Shown here one piece after another: positions 54,854-64,000 of a DNA stretch of 64,000 bases. Below the pieces are notes generated by a model that worked only from the letters and a program-made list of their open reading frames with translations, was not told the origin of the DNA and did not search any database. The stretch is from NCBI GenBank assembly GCA_963930775.1, contig OZ005698.1:1240001-1304000 (forward strand), in the 5' to 3' direction. Numbering within the stretch: the first letter of the stretch is position 1; each line of letters begins with the position of its first letter. Made by a program: the position numbers and the translations under genes. Origin of the DNA: Cliona cf. orientalis. Its lineage: Eukaryota > Porifera > Demospongiae > Clionaida > Clionaidae.

Positions 54854-56554
54854 CTATCTGAATGCTATCAAGATGAGTATGATCATGCAGACGGCGATCA
54901 CACCGCCGAGGATTAATGAGTCTCTTCTCTTTCTCAAGTTGATCTTCTGAACGAGACTGTTGATCAGCGGGAATCGAGCTAACAGTTACAAAAGTACTCA
55001 GTTAAGGAATGCACTGGCCAAAATAGTGAACTATGTTTTAAGTGGGAAAATCTATTGCATGTTCCGACAGAGATAAACAATTAATTAATTATTAAAGGAT
55101 ACAGGCCACAGCTCCCATTCTTCCAGCAGCACCGCTGAACATGCCTCGCTGGTGGGAGAGGTTCTCCTTGGTTGCTATGGCAATACTGATTGCCTCGTCA
55201 GTTAGTCTGTCAGAGCTGCAACATTACATCAGTACAACGACAATGTCATATTATATACGTAAACTGGATTGGAAGTGGTTACCTTCGAATGTGTTCGTGC
55301 TCTTTGAGATACATTTCAGTTCTTCTATTTAACCCTGAAGATGCCTTGTGTCTGTTATCGGAGGGGGGGAGGAAAGGAGATACATGTAAAGGGGGGAGAG
55401 AGAGAGAGAGAGGGAGAGAGAGACATGAAGAGCACAACTACATCCCACTCGTGTACTTACTCCCTCCTTGACTGTCCCAGTAGCTCCTCTCTCTGTCTCT
55501 GAGTCACTATATTACTCTACAAAGACAAAAACACACCGTAGTAATTATTAATTTACCTCATGACAAACTAGCGTATAATATTATTATACCTTTGTTCTGT
55601 TATACTCCTGTGAGTAATCTTGAAGTATGTCGTTGTGTCTCTGAAGAGTGTGGTAGAGAGCTGTGGTGGGCTGACTGGCACTGACACTCGATACATACTC
55701 GTTCATTGCCTCGTTGACACTGCGAAGCTACACATACATGTACAAGTACAGTATGAAGTGACATCGTTCTCAGTTGCTATCTGCATGAAAACAAACGAAG
55801 ATTCTTTGCGGATAACTTAACTGTTCGGTAAAATTTTTGCCCTGAGGATGACTAGAGCATCTAGTCGAAACGTCGGCAAGTTTTACCGAACAGTTAAGTT
55901 GTCCACAAAGAATCTTCGTTTGTTTTCATACATGTACAGTAACCAATATACAGCAGAGAGTATCGTATAACACTATACGTGTACATGCATGTACGCTAGC
56001 AGGAAATCAGACATGTTCCAGTACTGTAGTACATTACTGGGGGGGGGGGGATTAACCTCAAGGATGGGAAATCCATCGTAATAATTATATACCTCACCGA
56101 TAAATCATTAAATTTTAATATTAGTGCGTTACCTACTTAATTGCTATACTTGGCAACATAATTATTACAATACTGAAATAGTAACAACATGAAAGTATTT
56201 ACCTTTGACAGTAACTGCTCGATCTCAAGTGCCATAGTATCGAAGACATGCCCAGATCCTCCCAGCCCTGGACTATCAGGACTGCAGGGTAAAACATACA
56301 GAACAGTTGACTACAATGATAAGGCGAGGCCCTATTAATTAACATTTACACACTTTGATTCTCTCTGGGCATAACTGGAGCCCAGTTTGCCAAAGGATAT
56401 CAGTTTGAGGTCAATCTCCACTTCCAGTCGCCTGGACTCCTTGCGTAGCTCTGTCACACACACAAAACAGATATATAAATAAGAATCAGAAGATCTATTT
56501 ATAACATTATTATCTATTTATACCTTCCCAACGAGAGTTTGTAGGTACTGCCAT
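54854..56554 (-). CDS. GOSR1: Golgi SNAP receptor complex member 1 (GOS28), 235 aa
   Basis: Qb-SNARE of the cis-Golgi, acting in ER-to-Golgi and intra-Golgi fusion. Eight exons on the minus strand, in phase: 56554-56524, 56450-56354, 56281-56203, 55727-55590, 55516-55461, 55351-55283, 55215-55103, 54978-54854. Length near the human 250 aa. It starts MAVPTNSRWEELRKESRRLE (human SYWEDLRKQARQLE), then DLKLISFGKL, FDTMALEIEQLL, ALYHTLQRHNDILQDY, RTEMYLKEHEHIR, SDRLTDEAISIAIATKENL, RFPLINSLVQKINLRKRRDS, and a C-terminal anchor LILGGVIAVCMIILILIAF. The SNARE layer region ends in the family-typical INLRKRRDSLILGGVI. An acceptor for exon 6 at 55352 was chosen because the nearer AG gives a stop. Intron 3 carries the hairpin element at 55785-55929. 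It is tail to tail with the channel gene and head to head with the NADH dehydrogenase. Confidence 0.95.
55785..55929. mobile_element. 145 bp hairpin element with hammerhead-like loop
   Basis: Two 49 bp arms (55785-55833 and 55881-55929) are inverted copies with 47 of 49 positions matching. The 47-base loop on the plus strand reads GCC, CTGAGGA, one T, a 7 bp stem GACTAGA/TCTAGTC with loop GCA, GAAA, CGTC, GGC, in that order. It lies in GOSR1 intron 3, antisense to that gene. Confidence 0.85.
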
Positions 56555-56922
56555 AATTGAGTGAGAGAAAAAGATAGTTCTAGTGCAGATTCTATGAAAT
56601 TAGCCACGTCACCAATTTCTTACAAAATTTCGATCCGTACGTATAAATAGACGTAGTAACCTTTGACCTTTCGATGTAAACATGAACTTGGTAAAGATCG
56701 TCACAATAATCGACTCGTACTCCTCCACAGGAAGAACTCGATATTAAAGTGGCAGTGGAGCTGAAAGATGAAGCGGAGAACTGTACCAGTGAATTTTTGT
56801 GCCTTCGCCTTGCGAAATTTCCAAACTTTCAGATCAACCAGAACCTATGCCTTGCCATCTGTGCCTCTATAATATACATCGTGTACTCGTGCAAACAATC
56901 TCTCCTCTTCTGCTACTCTGAG
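56555..56922. promoter_or_regulatory. Bidirectional region GOSR1 / NADH dehydrogenase
   Basis: 368 bp between the GOSR1 start and the first resolved exon of the NADH dehydrogenase. It should contain both promoters and the missing first exon of the latter. Candidate ATG codons stand at 56681 and downstream, but I could not join any of them in phase with confidence. The motif GGTAAAGATCGTCA is at 56690-56703. Confidence 0.5.
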
Positions 56923-57396
56923 TGGAAAATGTGAAAACATTTCCATCAACACTGGAAGAAAGAAACTAGTTATACTTGGCACGGGGTGGGGGAGCTACAG
57001 CGTGGTGCGCAAAGCCAATAAAAAGCTCTATGATGTGATAGTAATCAGTCCGAGGAACCACTTTCTCTTCACCCCCCTCCTTGCCAGCACGACGGTTGGC
57101 ACTTTGGAGTTTCGGAGCATCATTGAACCGATAAGAAATTCAGGATTTCGCGACGAGCACCACTTTCATCAGTCATATGCTACCGGTTTGGATCCAGAGA
57201 GACAAGTCGTGCAGTGTGTGAGTGCACTGGATCCCGGGATGAGCTATGAAGTGGATTATGACGTTCTCGTGATTGGAGTGGGGGCAGTCCCTAATGATTT
57301 CAATATCCCCGGGGTCAAGGAGCATGCCTACTTCTTGAAGGTACAATGTATTAAGCTCCTGCATAAAATTTAATTTTTACTGCAGGAGAGAGGGAG

Positions 57397-57444
<48 letters not shown>

Positions 57445-59763
57445 AGGTGGGGGGAGGGGGGAGGAGAGGATATTCATCGTATTGCTATTGTGTTTTGTGT
57501 GCACCTTGGCGTCCATTCATCGTGCAGATGATCCGAAGTGATGAAGCTCGTACCCTTGCACTCAGAAATGCACCACCACCATTGTATAGATTCCTAATTA
57601 TCTCAACCACTTCCTGGATACATCCAGGATGTACATGTATAGGATGACATAATGTCTTTGTATCCACGTCCACATGCCACCACATTACAGTATACTGACA
57701 ATAATATCATCAATCTTATAGTAGTAACTTGTAATTTTATGTTCCCATACTCTTTTTTCACTAACAACTGCCTGGTACTGCATTCAGGAAGTGGCTGATG
57801 CTCGCCTCATCAGAAATCGAATCCTGACGAACTTTGAACTTGCCACGCAGCAAGCTACGTCAGAGGAGGAGAGGAAGCGGCTGCTGCACTTCGTCATTGT
57901 TGGGGGCGGCCCCACAGGGGTGGAGTTTGGGGCAGAGTTTTATGATTTCCTCATGCAGGTACAATCAGAGGGTTAGAGGTTATAATGTATGACATTGTAC
58001 ATGTACATGTACATTGTATACATTTGTGCATGTGCCATAATATTATTATTTTAGTGCTATCCCTGTCTAAGAAAATTCTGAAAAGTATTTTCATAATAAT
58101 TGATGGTACATGTAACTATACCGGTATGTATGATCAAGGGCTTGATAAAAAAACATGCATGCACACTACATGTGTATATATTATACCGAATACTGTAGGT
58201 CGGGTTTTAATTGTGAGTATCTATTAATTATGAATTGCGAGTTTTTCTACGTTTCGCAATTAATAGATTCGCAAGCATTAACATGCACGTATACTACAGT
58301 ACGGTACGGGATCGTCCATCGCAATTATTGGATTCACAATTTGGCCTGACTTGACTAGAACGCAATTATTAAACTACGCAATTAAAACCCGTCCTATGGT
58401 AGCCGGAAAATTTGACGGTTTGGCGGTCTACTGCATATTACAAACGCAAAATTAAAATCCGCCAAAATTTCTTGCTCGCATATATACGTATGGCAATCCC
58501 GTACTGAACCACCTAATTTAAATTCGCTAATATTCTTCTAATAGTGATTTTGGGCTCAACTGCCAAATTTAATTCCCACCACTATACAGTAGTGTGGAGC
58601 CATTCCTACAAATGCGAAGTTTATCATACAAAAAGTTAATACCATGGAAATTTCCAAATTGATCTACAGTACATGTATAATGAAATTTTGGCAATTCTTA
58701 ATTTATGGTGTGTAGGACCTGAGGAGGCTTTTTCCTGAAGAGAGAGATCTCGTCAAAGTGTCCCTGATCGAAGCGCGTGAAATTCTCTCTTCCTTTGACG
58801 AGCGTCTGCGATCCTACACCGAGCGACTCATACACAAGCGAGGCTCAATGGAGATAATCAAGTCCTCCGTCACCGAGGTAACCCCTACTCATGTGACGCT
58901 TAACGACGGCACCGTTCTGCCGTGCGGAATGGTGGTATGGTCTACTGGAGTGGCACCAAGGTGAGTGGATCTGTGTGCGTATATATTTATAATAATTATT
59001 ACAGGGATCTCCCTATAGGCCTCCTAGCCTCATCTCTAGGCTTATATAATTATGGGATTTTCAGTGATACATGTACATATGTAATATTGAAAAACTATAT
59101 AACATTAATTATATAGGAGTAACCTGGGGACTTTCCTACATGTGTACACTATACGTAATCAAGGCAGGGTGAAAACATTTCTGGTAAAGGGTGTCCTCAA
59201 TACATTGCTAAGGTTGATGCGACTACCCATGTATGTGGGATGGCGACCCTTTACCTGACAATGCTTGTTTCTGTCCCTCTGTATAATTACGCATACAGGG
59301 AATTTACAAGATCACTGGAGCTTGCCAAGACAGAGCAGGGACAGGTAGTGGCAATTATGTTAATATACAGAATCACTACCGCTGCCCCTTTAATTTTTCT
59401 TCTCTTCTCTTCTCTCTCTCTTTCTCTCTCTCTTCCATCCCTCCCTCCCTCCCTCTCTCTTCCTCTCTCTTCCTCTCTCCCACTCATCCACTGCACAGAT
59501 CATTGTAGATAATCATTTGCGTTCAGTGAGTGACCCCAAAGGTTGTATCTACGCTCTCGGAGACTGTGCCCACGTTCAAGGCCAGCCCATGCCCTGTACC
59601 GCACAGGCGGCCGAGAGGCAGGGAAGATACCTGGCACAGGCGTTGACCGACGTTGCCACCAAGAAAGAAGAACCAAAGCCGTTCGTTTTTAAGCCGTGGG
59701 GGATGCTGGCCTACGTGGGAGGGTATAAGGCTATTCACGATCTACCTGTGGATAAGTCTCAGG
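56923..59763 (+). CDS. Type II (alternative) NADH dehydrogenase, N- and C-terminal ends unresolved
   Basis: Single-subunit flavoprotein that passes electrons from NADH to ubiquinone at the mitochondrial inner membrane without proton pumping (NDI1/NDH-2 family). Five exons in phase: 56923-57340, 57788-57958, 58716-58960, 59299-59344, 59499-59763 (about 381 residues). KLVILGTGWGSYSVV is the first dinucleotide fold; ISPRNHFLFTPLLASTTVGT follows, then VGVGAVPNDFNIPGV; HFVIVGGGPTGVEFGAEFYD is the second Rossmann motif; VVWSTGVAPR; IYALGDCA binds FAD; CTAQAAERQGRYLAQAL; WGMLAYVGGYKAIHDLP. No EF-hand insertion is visible. The 5' end opens at a pyrimidine-rich acceptor (56921-56922), so a mitochondrial targeting exon lies upstream. 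The family's C-terminal membrane-anchoring segment (WRSAYL-like) should follow the GTACGT donor at 59764; a weak candidate is around 61291-61342. Confidence 0.88.
58196..58396. mobile_element. MITE-like element, 201 bp
   Basis: The left TAGGTCGGGTTTTAATTGTG and the right end (inverted TAGGACGGGTTTTAATTGCG) match at 18 of 20. The flanks permit a TA duplication. Inside, CGCAATTATT and CGCAATTAATAGATTCG phrases repeat. It lies in the NADH dehydrogenase intron 57959-58715; AT-rich pieces from 58400 to 58700 (CGCCAAAATTT, TGCCAAATTTAA) look like further element debris. Confidence 0.75.
59400..59498. repeat. CT-rich tract forming an acceptor tract of the NADH dehydrogenase
   Basis: About 90 bases made of CT, CTTC and CCCT repeats end in CCACTGCACAG, the acceptor of the GDCA exon. 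Confidence 0.9.
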
Positions 59764-62700
59764 GTACGTGTCTGTCTCTATGCCAGGGGTGGAGGATCGA
59801 GATGAGAGTTGGGGAGTTAGTGGTTGAGTTGTGAGGTAGCGAGAGAGAGTAAGAGCAAGAGATCTAGAGACAGGGGGGAGGGGGGGGGGAGAGAGAGAGA
59901 GATTGTGTCCATATAGCTGTTGTCACAAGATTGCACACTTATTGAGATATCTTGAATCTCTTCCTTGAGATTAGAATCTGTACCTACATATTAAATATTA
60001 TACAGATTTCAATCATGCATATTATTATACATACATAGGCTAAGTACTAACAAAAGAATGCTGATAATACTGTAACAATGGCCAGCAGAGCAAGTACAAG
60101 TGCCACAATACTAACTGTATCCCATGATTAAATTAAATTCGATAAAGGTTGATCATGTGTGGTGTACCCACCCAAACCCCTGACCATAAAGGTCGCATGC
60201 TTGGAATACTCGCTAACCCACTAATGATCCAGGAGGCTGTCTAGCTGCTGTCGCTTGCCATAATTTGTTCCAATCTACCCAGTTTAACCCTGGCCTAATG
60301 CAATTTCCAATACCTCACCATGTGTTGGGGTTACCTTGATATGCACACATCTGGTTTATAATATGATTTCTCAAGTTGTACCCAAGGAGCAGGACGGGGA
60401 TAAGTCTGTTTTCTCCAGATTTTATAAATTATACGGGGAGGGGGTACATTGCGAAGCAGTTTAGACCCTTGCTTGATTTTTTTTTTTCTATTTATGGCTG
60501 AAAATAATTCTACGTATGTACATGTACAGTTTGCAATGGTGCATTGCTAGCTTACCAGAAAAGGGTGTGTAATGGGTGTGATATGCACACGTATACATGC
60601 ACGTGTGTGTGTCTGTGTACGTGACCTGTGTTCAGTGGTATGTATGTATAATGCTACACATGTACGCATGTACGTACGTACGTTTGTCGTATGTACGTGC
60701 GTGACACTGGTTGCTATAACACGTTACTATGGCGATATGCCGGGTGACCCCACTAGGTGACCTCTGTGGTATGTAAATAGCTAGCCAATCAGATCACCCC
60801 ATATCTGTACGCCACAAGCCTGTCCTTGTAGATAATGTAGATACAGTGTAGATAAGAGGGGACATTGTTCATAGTGCAAGTGGAGTAGAAATTTATCTGT
60901 CATACAACTATCCCTCTATAAGGCTAACTTAAGGCCAACTTGCTTGCCCCTGAGATACATGTACATGAATTACCGGTTTTTCTACAATGCCACTTGCCCT
61001 GAAATATGTGTATATGTATATGTATGTACAATGTATACATGTTACGGCCGGGGGCTCGATAAGCCCTTGGATGTTACGAAAGACCTTTAGTTATATCAGG
61101 AGTCCCAGTTTATTGAGGACCTCCGAAATAAGAATACTTCTGTAAATATCTGGACACATGCATTCATTGATTTGCTATAGGAGCTGGAGTGGGTGGGTGG
61201 GGTGGGGGGGGGCATGTGTATGATGTACAATAATATTATGTAAGCATGCCTTTCCCCTACTTATTGCACACAATGGCTGGCCTGTGTGAAGTGTTGTCAC
61301 TGCCTTTCGGCACTGTAATGCTTCTCTGGCTGTGGAGGTGAAATGCATGCATGAACCTAATGTTTGTACACTGTGCAGGTGAAGGCAGGTTTATGTTTTG
61401 AACACATCAGACTGGCCTCTCGTCTCCCTCACTCAACTTGTAATTTTACTCTCTCTCCCTCTCTCTCGTCTATAATAATTGTAGATCATAGTTGTAACAA
61501 ATACTGCAATCTGATTGGTCATTAGCAGGTATCTATATTATGTGATAGAACCCCTACAACTTTGTATCCTCGGGATATTGCAGTGTTCTATATACTATAT
61601 GATCTAAATTTGTTAGACACTGTTCAGTTGGTTTCCACATGATTTAGGGCTCCGTAGAACCCTCACTTTGCTCGGGATTCTACATAGAGCCCTTTGATCT
61701 TCTAAATCATGTAGAAACCTCCTAACATAATATAATAGCAAGGAGATACAGATCTGGGATTATACATGTAGAAAGGAACTACTACATAGTAATTATTAGT
61801 TGTGACCCCTCTACAAAAATAATTAATAATTACTAATAATTCTTATGATAAAGCAACAATGCAATGAGTGTGCTAAGTGGGCGGATCTGATCTAAAAAAA
61901 AAACCTAACCACCTTCTCTTGTGGGATTACTTATACTAACCTATCACTACTGCACACCAGCTGCTCTAAAATAACCAAAAGATCATCGCCCATAATAAAC
62001 AACCCATCGATCCGGATGTTTACATTATGCATGCCACATGCATTGTCTCGCTGGGGGCCATGAACTCAGAGTACATAACTCTTGGTACAATCCATATCTG
62101 TGAACAAAGGTGCAAACACATCTCTACACACTCTCCCCCTCCCTCTCCCTCTTTACATATTATTTATTTGGAGGGCGGCCGGTTGGGGGATCGAGCACAG
62201 GAATTTCTCTACCCCCCTCCCCCCCCCCCCAGTGCCCCCCAGCTATGCATAAGCCTGAAACAAGCCTGCCCCCACTAAACTCCACTGTACATCACTTGCA
62301 AACCAATTGTGTAAACTTTACAGTACAGGGGATGTACTTGTGAACGCTGAACCTATAGCCTGTCTGAGGTTTGCAGAATCTGTTGCAGCTGTTGTTTTTT
62401 ATTTACAAGTTCAGTAGTACCTGACACTTAATAATATTATAGTAATAATAGTAATATTATTATTGTGCTACTACTGACCTCTCAGTGCACCTAGTATAAT
62501 AGTAGCCTTCATTATCTGGTCTATTAACAGTTCTGTCAACATCTTATGACAAGAATATAATTTATCCTGGCAAATGTATTGGCCTTAGCCAAAAAATATG
62601 ATCTATATTATGAACTAGAGATTTTGACCTATTGGCTGCAGAGGTGATATTCTGTAAACCAGTTGTAGATACATCTTTTTTTGGTGCCTTCTATATATAC

Positions 62701-64000
62701 ATGTATAGCTAACAGTTTGAAGTAATGGTTTATTCGGTATAGATCACCAAGTTAAAACTTCACCAAATGGTGGTAAGCATTCAGATTGCCAAATTTCAAC
62801 ATCACCAATACCAATGGAGAGCCATTTCGCCAAATTTACCCACTATACGGTACGCAAACACTACCTGTCTGGATAGGTACTGTGACTGACTGAAGGAGGC
62901 CAACCAACTTAAAACATTCCATATCTGTAACTTGAAACTTAACTTGAATAAATTAATAATTGAAGTGTTAGCATAGTCTGAGATACAAAAAGAGGGTTGC
63001 ATAACAGTCAGTGTACTTTGTATAGGGAGGAGTGGACATAGCAGCCCTCCCAAGGTGTTAGTAAGGTGTCAAGTTCTTGTTAAGAGAGCTGTCAGAGTGT
63101 AATGAGGTTAATTGAAATTCTAAGGAGTAAGTGATGATGGGCAAGCTTGTATGTACACAGCCATGGTTATCTCAACAGCTAGCCTATGGTATGGAGTCTA
63201 GGGGGTACCTGCTCTATGACCTCCAAGGGACCATTGAATATCATTGGAGGGACAGTAGGTAGGTGGGTGGGGGAGTAGAATAATATTATTGTGAAATTAA
63301 CCAACATCTGTAACTATTAGATTTTGGTAGCAGTCACTACTGACCAATTAACATACTACTAATAACCCTCTAGCTATCCCACAATCTGGGCACTGAAAAC
63401 GTTACGTCATATAAAGTGTGACATTTTTGTCCTTTTTGGCTTTCCATGGCTGGTGCAAACGTCTGTTAAATAGCTGTATAATAGAGTGCCCCTTATTATT
63501 AGTATAGTCCTCACCAAGGAGATCGTAAATAATTGTCCAGGCCAAGGGGTCACAGTCAGAGATCATGACTTCACTCATAACTGCACGACTCCAGGCTAGG
63601 CTAAGCCCACCCCCCTAAGAGTTGGCCAGGGCAATTGCTAACATAATATATCAGTGTTCTGAAGAGATCTCCTCTGAACCTTGCTGTGTGGTGATTTTCA
63701 TCTTGCCGCTGTTTACTGTTACTCGTGCCGTCTCAGTGTTATTATTCTTTTCCAAAACACTTCCAGTTAGGACGATTGGTGAGTGAAGTCATGGTACAAT
63801 ACTTGTACTGCACCTCCTTAAGCCTTGGATCCCTTTTCCCTGCATAAACTGTGAGAGGTCAACCCAACCACTGAATAGTCCAAAAAACACATCTCATCTT
63901 CCATGTTGGTCCATAGAGGGTTCATAGCACAATTCGGAGTGTGTTATGTCAGAGGACAGGAGCCCTGAGAGGCACACGTGCATTTTGGTCAGTGGCTGGT
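59764..64000. other. Right-end region without a resolved gene
   Basis: It probably contains the remaining 3' exon(s) of the NADH dehydrogenase. A possible exon at about 61291-61342 reads LPFGTVMLLWLWR before a GTGAAA donor, in the right phase and loosely like the family's WLLWRSAYL segment, but with a poor acceptor. Otherwise I see GA/G-rich tracts (59836-59902), a run of T at 60477-60487, TACGTACGT words near 60670, a poly-G tract near 61204-61210, poly-C near 62214-62230, and CGCCAAATTTA element debris near 62790-62840. No RNA gene was recognised. Confidence 0.45.

Noticed and set aside
57447-57647. Open frame with MIRSDEARTLALRNA after an acceptor-like CAG at 57527
   Set aside because: Joining the exons at 57340 and 57788 directly gives the uninterrupted family sequence FLK-EVADARLIRNRI, so this is intron.
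63658-63770. Possible small exon (minus VLEKNNNTETARVTVNSGKM, or plus frame ending in a GTGAGT donor)
   Set aside because: Both strands can be read as an exon, neither has a recognised partner or strong acceptor; left unannotated.

Overview
The window is nuclear DNA from an animal, most likely a non-bilaterian and probably a demosponge. The organism call is inference. It rests on intron-rich genes with GT-AG junctions, a T-box factor, a TRPA-type channel and a metazoan GOSR1, together with a type II NADH dehydrogenase. AT-rich introns, many microsatellites and many short inverted-repeat elements fit. No bacterial, viral or retroviral gene was recognised. All exon models were assembled by eye from splice signals, reading phase and remembered family sequence; every model given as complete keeps phase across all junctions.

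Gene order, left to right: (1) a CDP-alcohol phosphatidyltransferase (CDIPT-like), minus strand, 8310 to 1059, running off the left edge; (2) a T-box transcription factor, plus, 9068-23900, with an 11.3 kb first coding intron, divergent from gene 1; (3) CNTD1, a meiotic cyclin-like protein, plus, 24609-26569; (4) a seven-transmembrane receptor of TMEM116/cAMP-receptor-like type, minus, 30746-26940, 11 exons; (5) RFC5, plus, 31074-34411, divergent from gene 4 with 327 bp between the starts; (6) a RAB34/36-like GTPase, plus, 35092-41896; (7) a TRPA-type ankyrin channel, plus, 43738-54581, 18 exons; (8) GOSR1, a Golgi SNARE, minus, 56554-54854, tail to tail with gene 7; (9) a type II NADH dehydrogenase, plus, 56923-59763, both ends unresolved. 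From 59764 to 64000 no convincing gene was found.

The genes belong to unrelated pathways (lipid synthesis, transcription, meiosis, signalling, replication, trafficking, sensation, respiration), so this is an ordinary compact animal gene neighbourhood, not an operon. Three head-to-head pairs share short promoter regions. CRE (TGACGTCA), E2F-like and NRF1-like words lie close to several starts.

The non-coding space holds many miniature inverted-repeat elements: a 328 bp element with long termini and a 9 bp target duplication, a nested insertion, two tandem elements with co-varying termini, and a 145 bp hairpin whose loop resembles a hammerhead ribozyme. (CT)n microsatellites repeatedly sit exactly where the polypyrimidine tract of a 3' splice site belongs, in genes on both strands.
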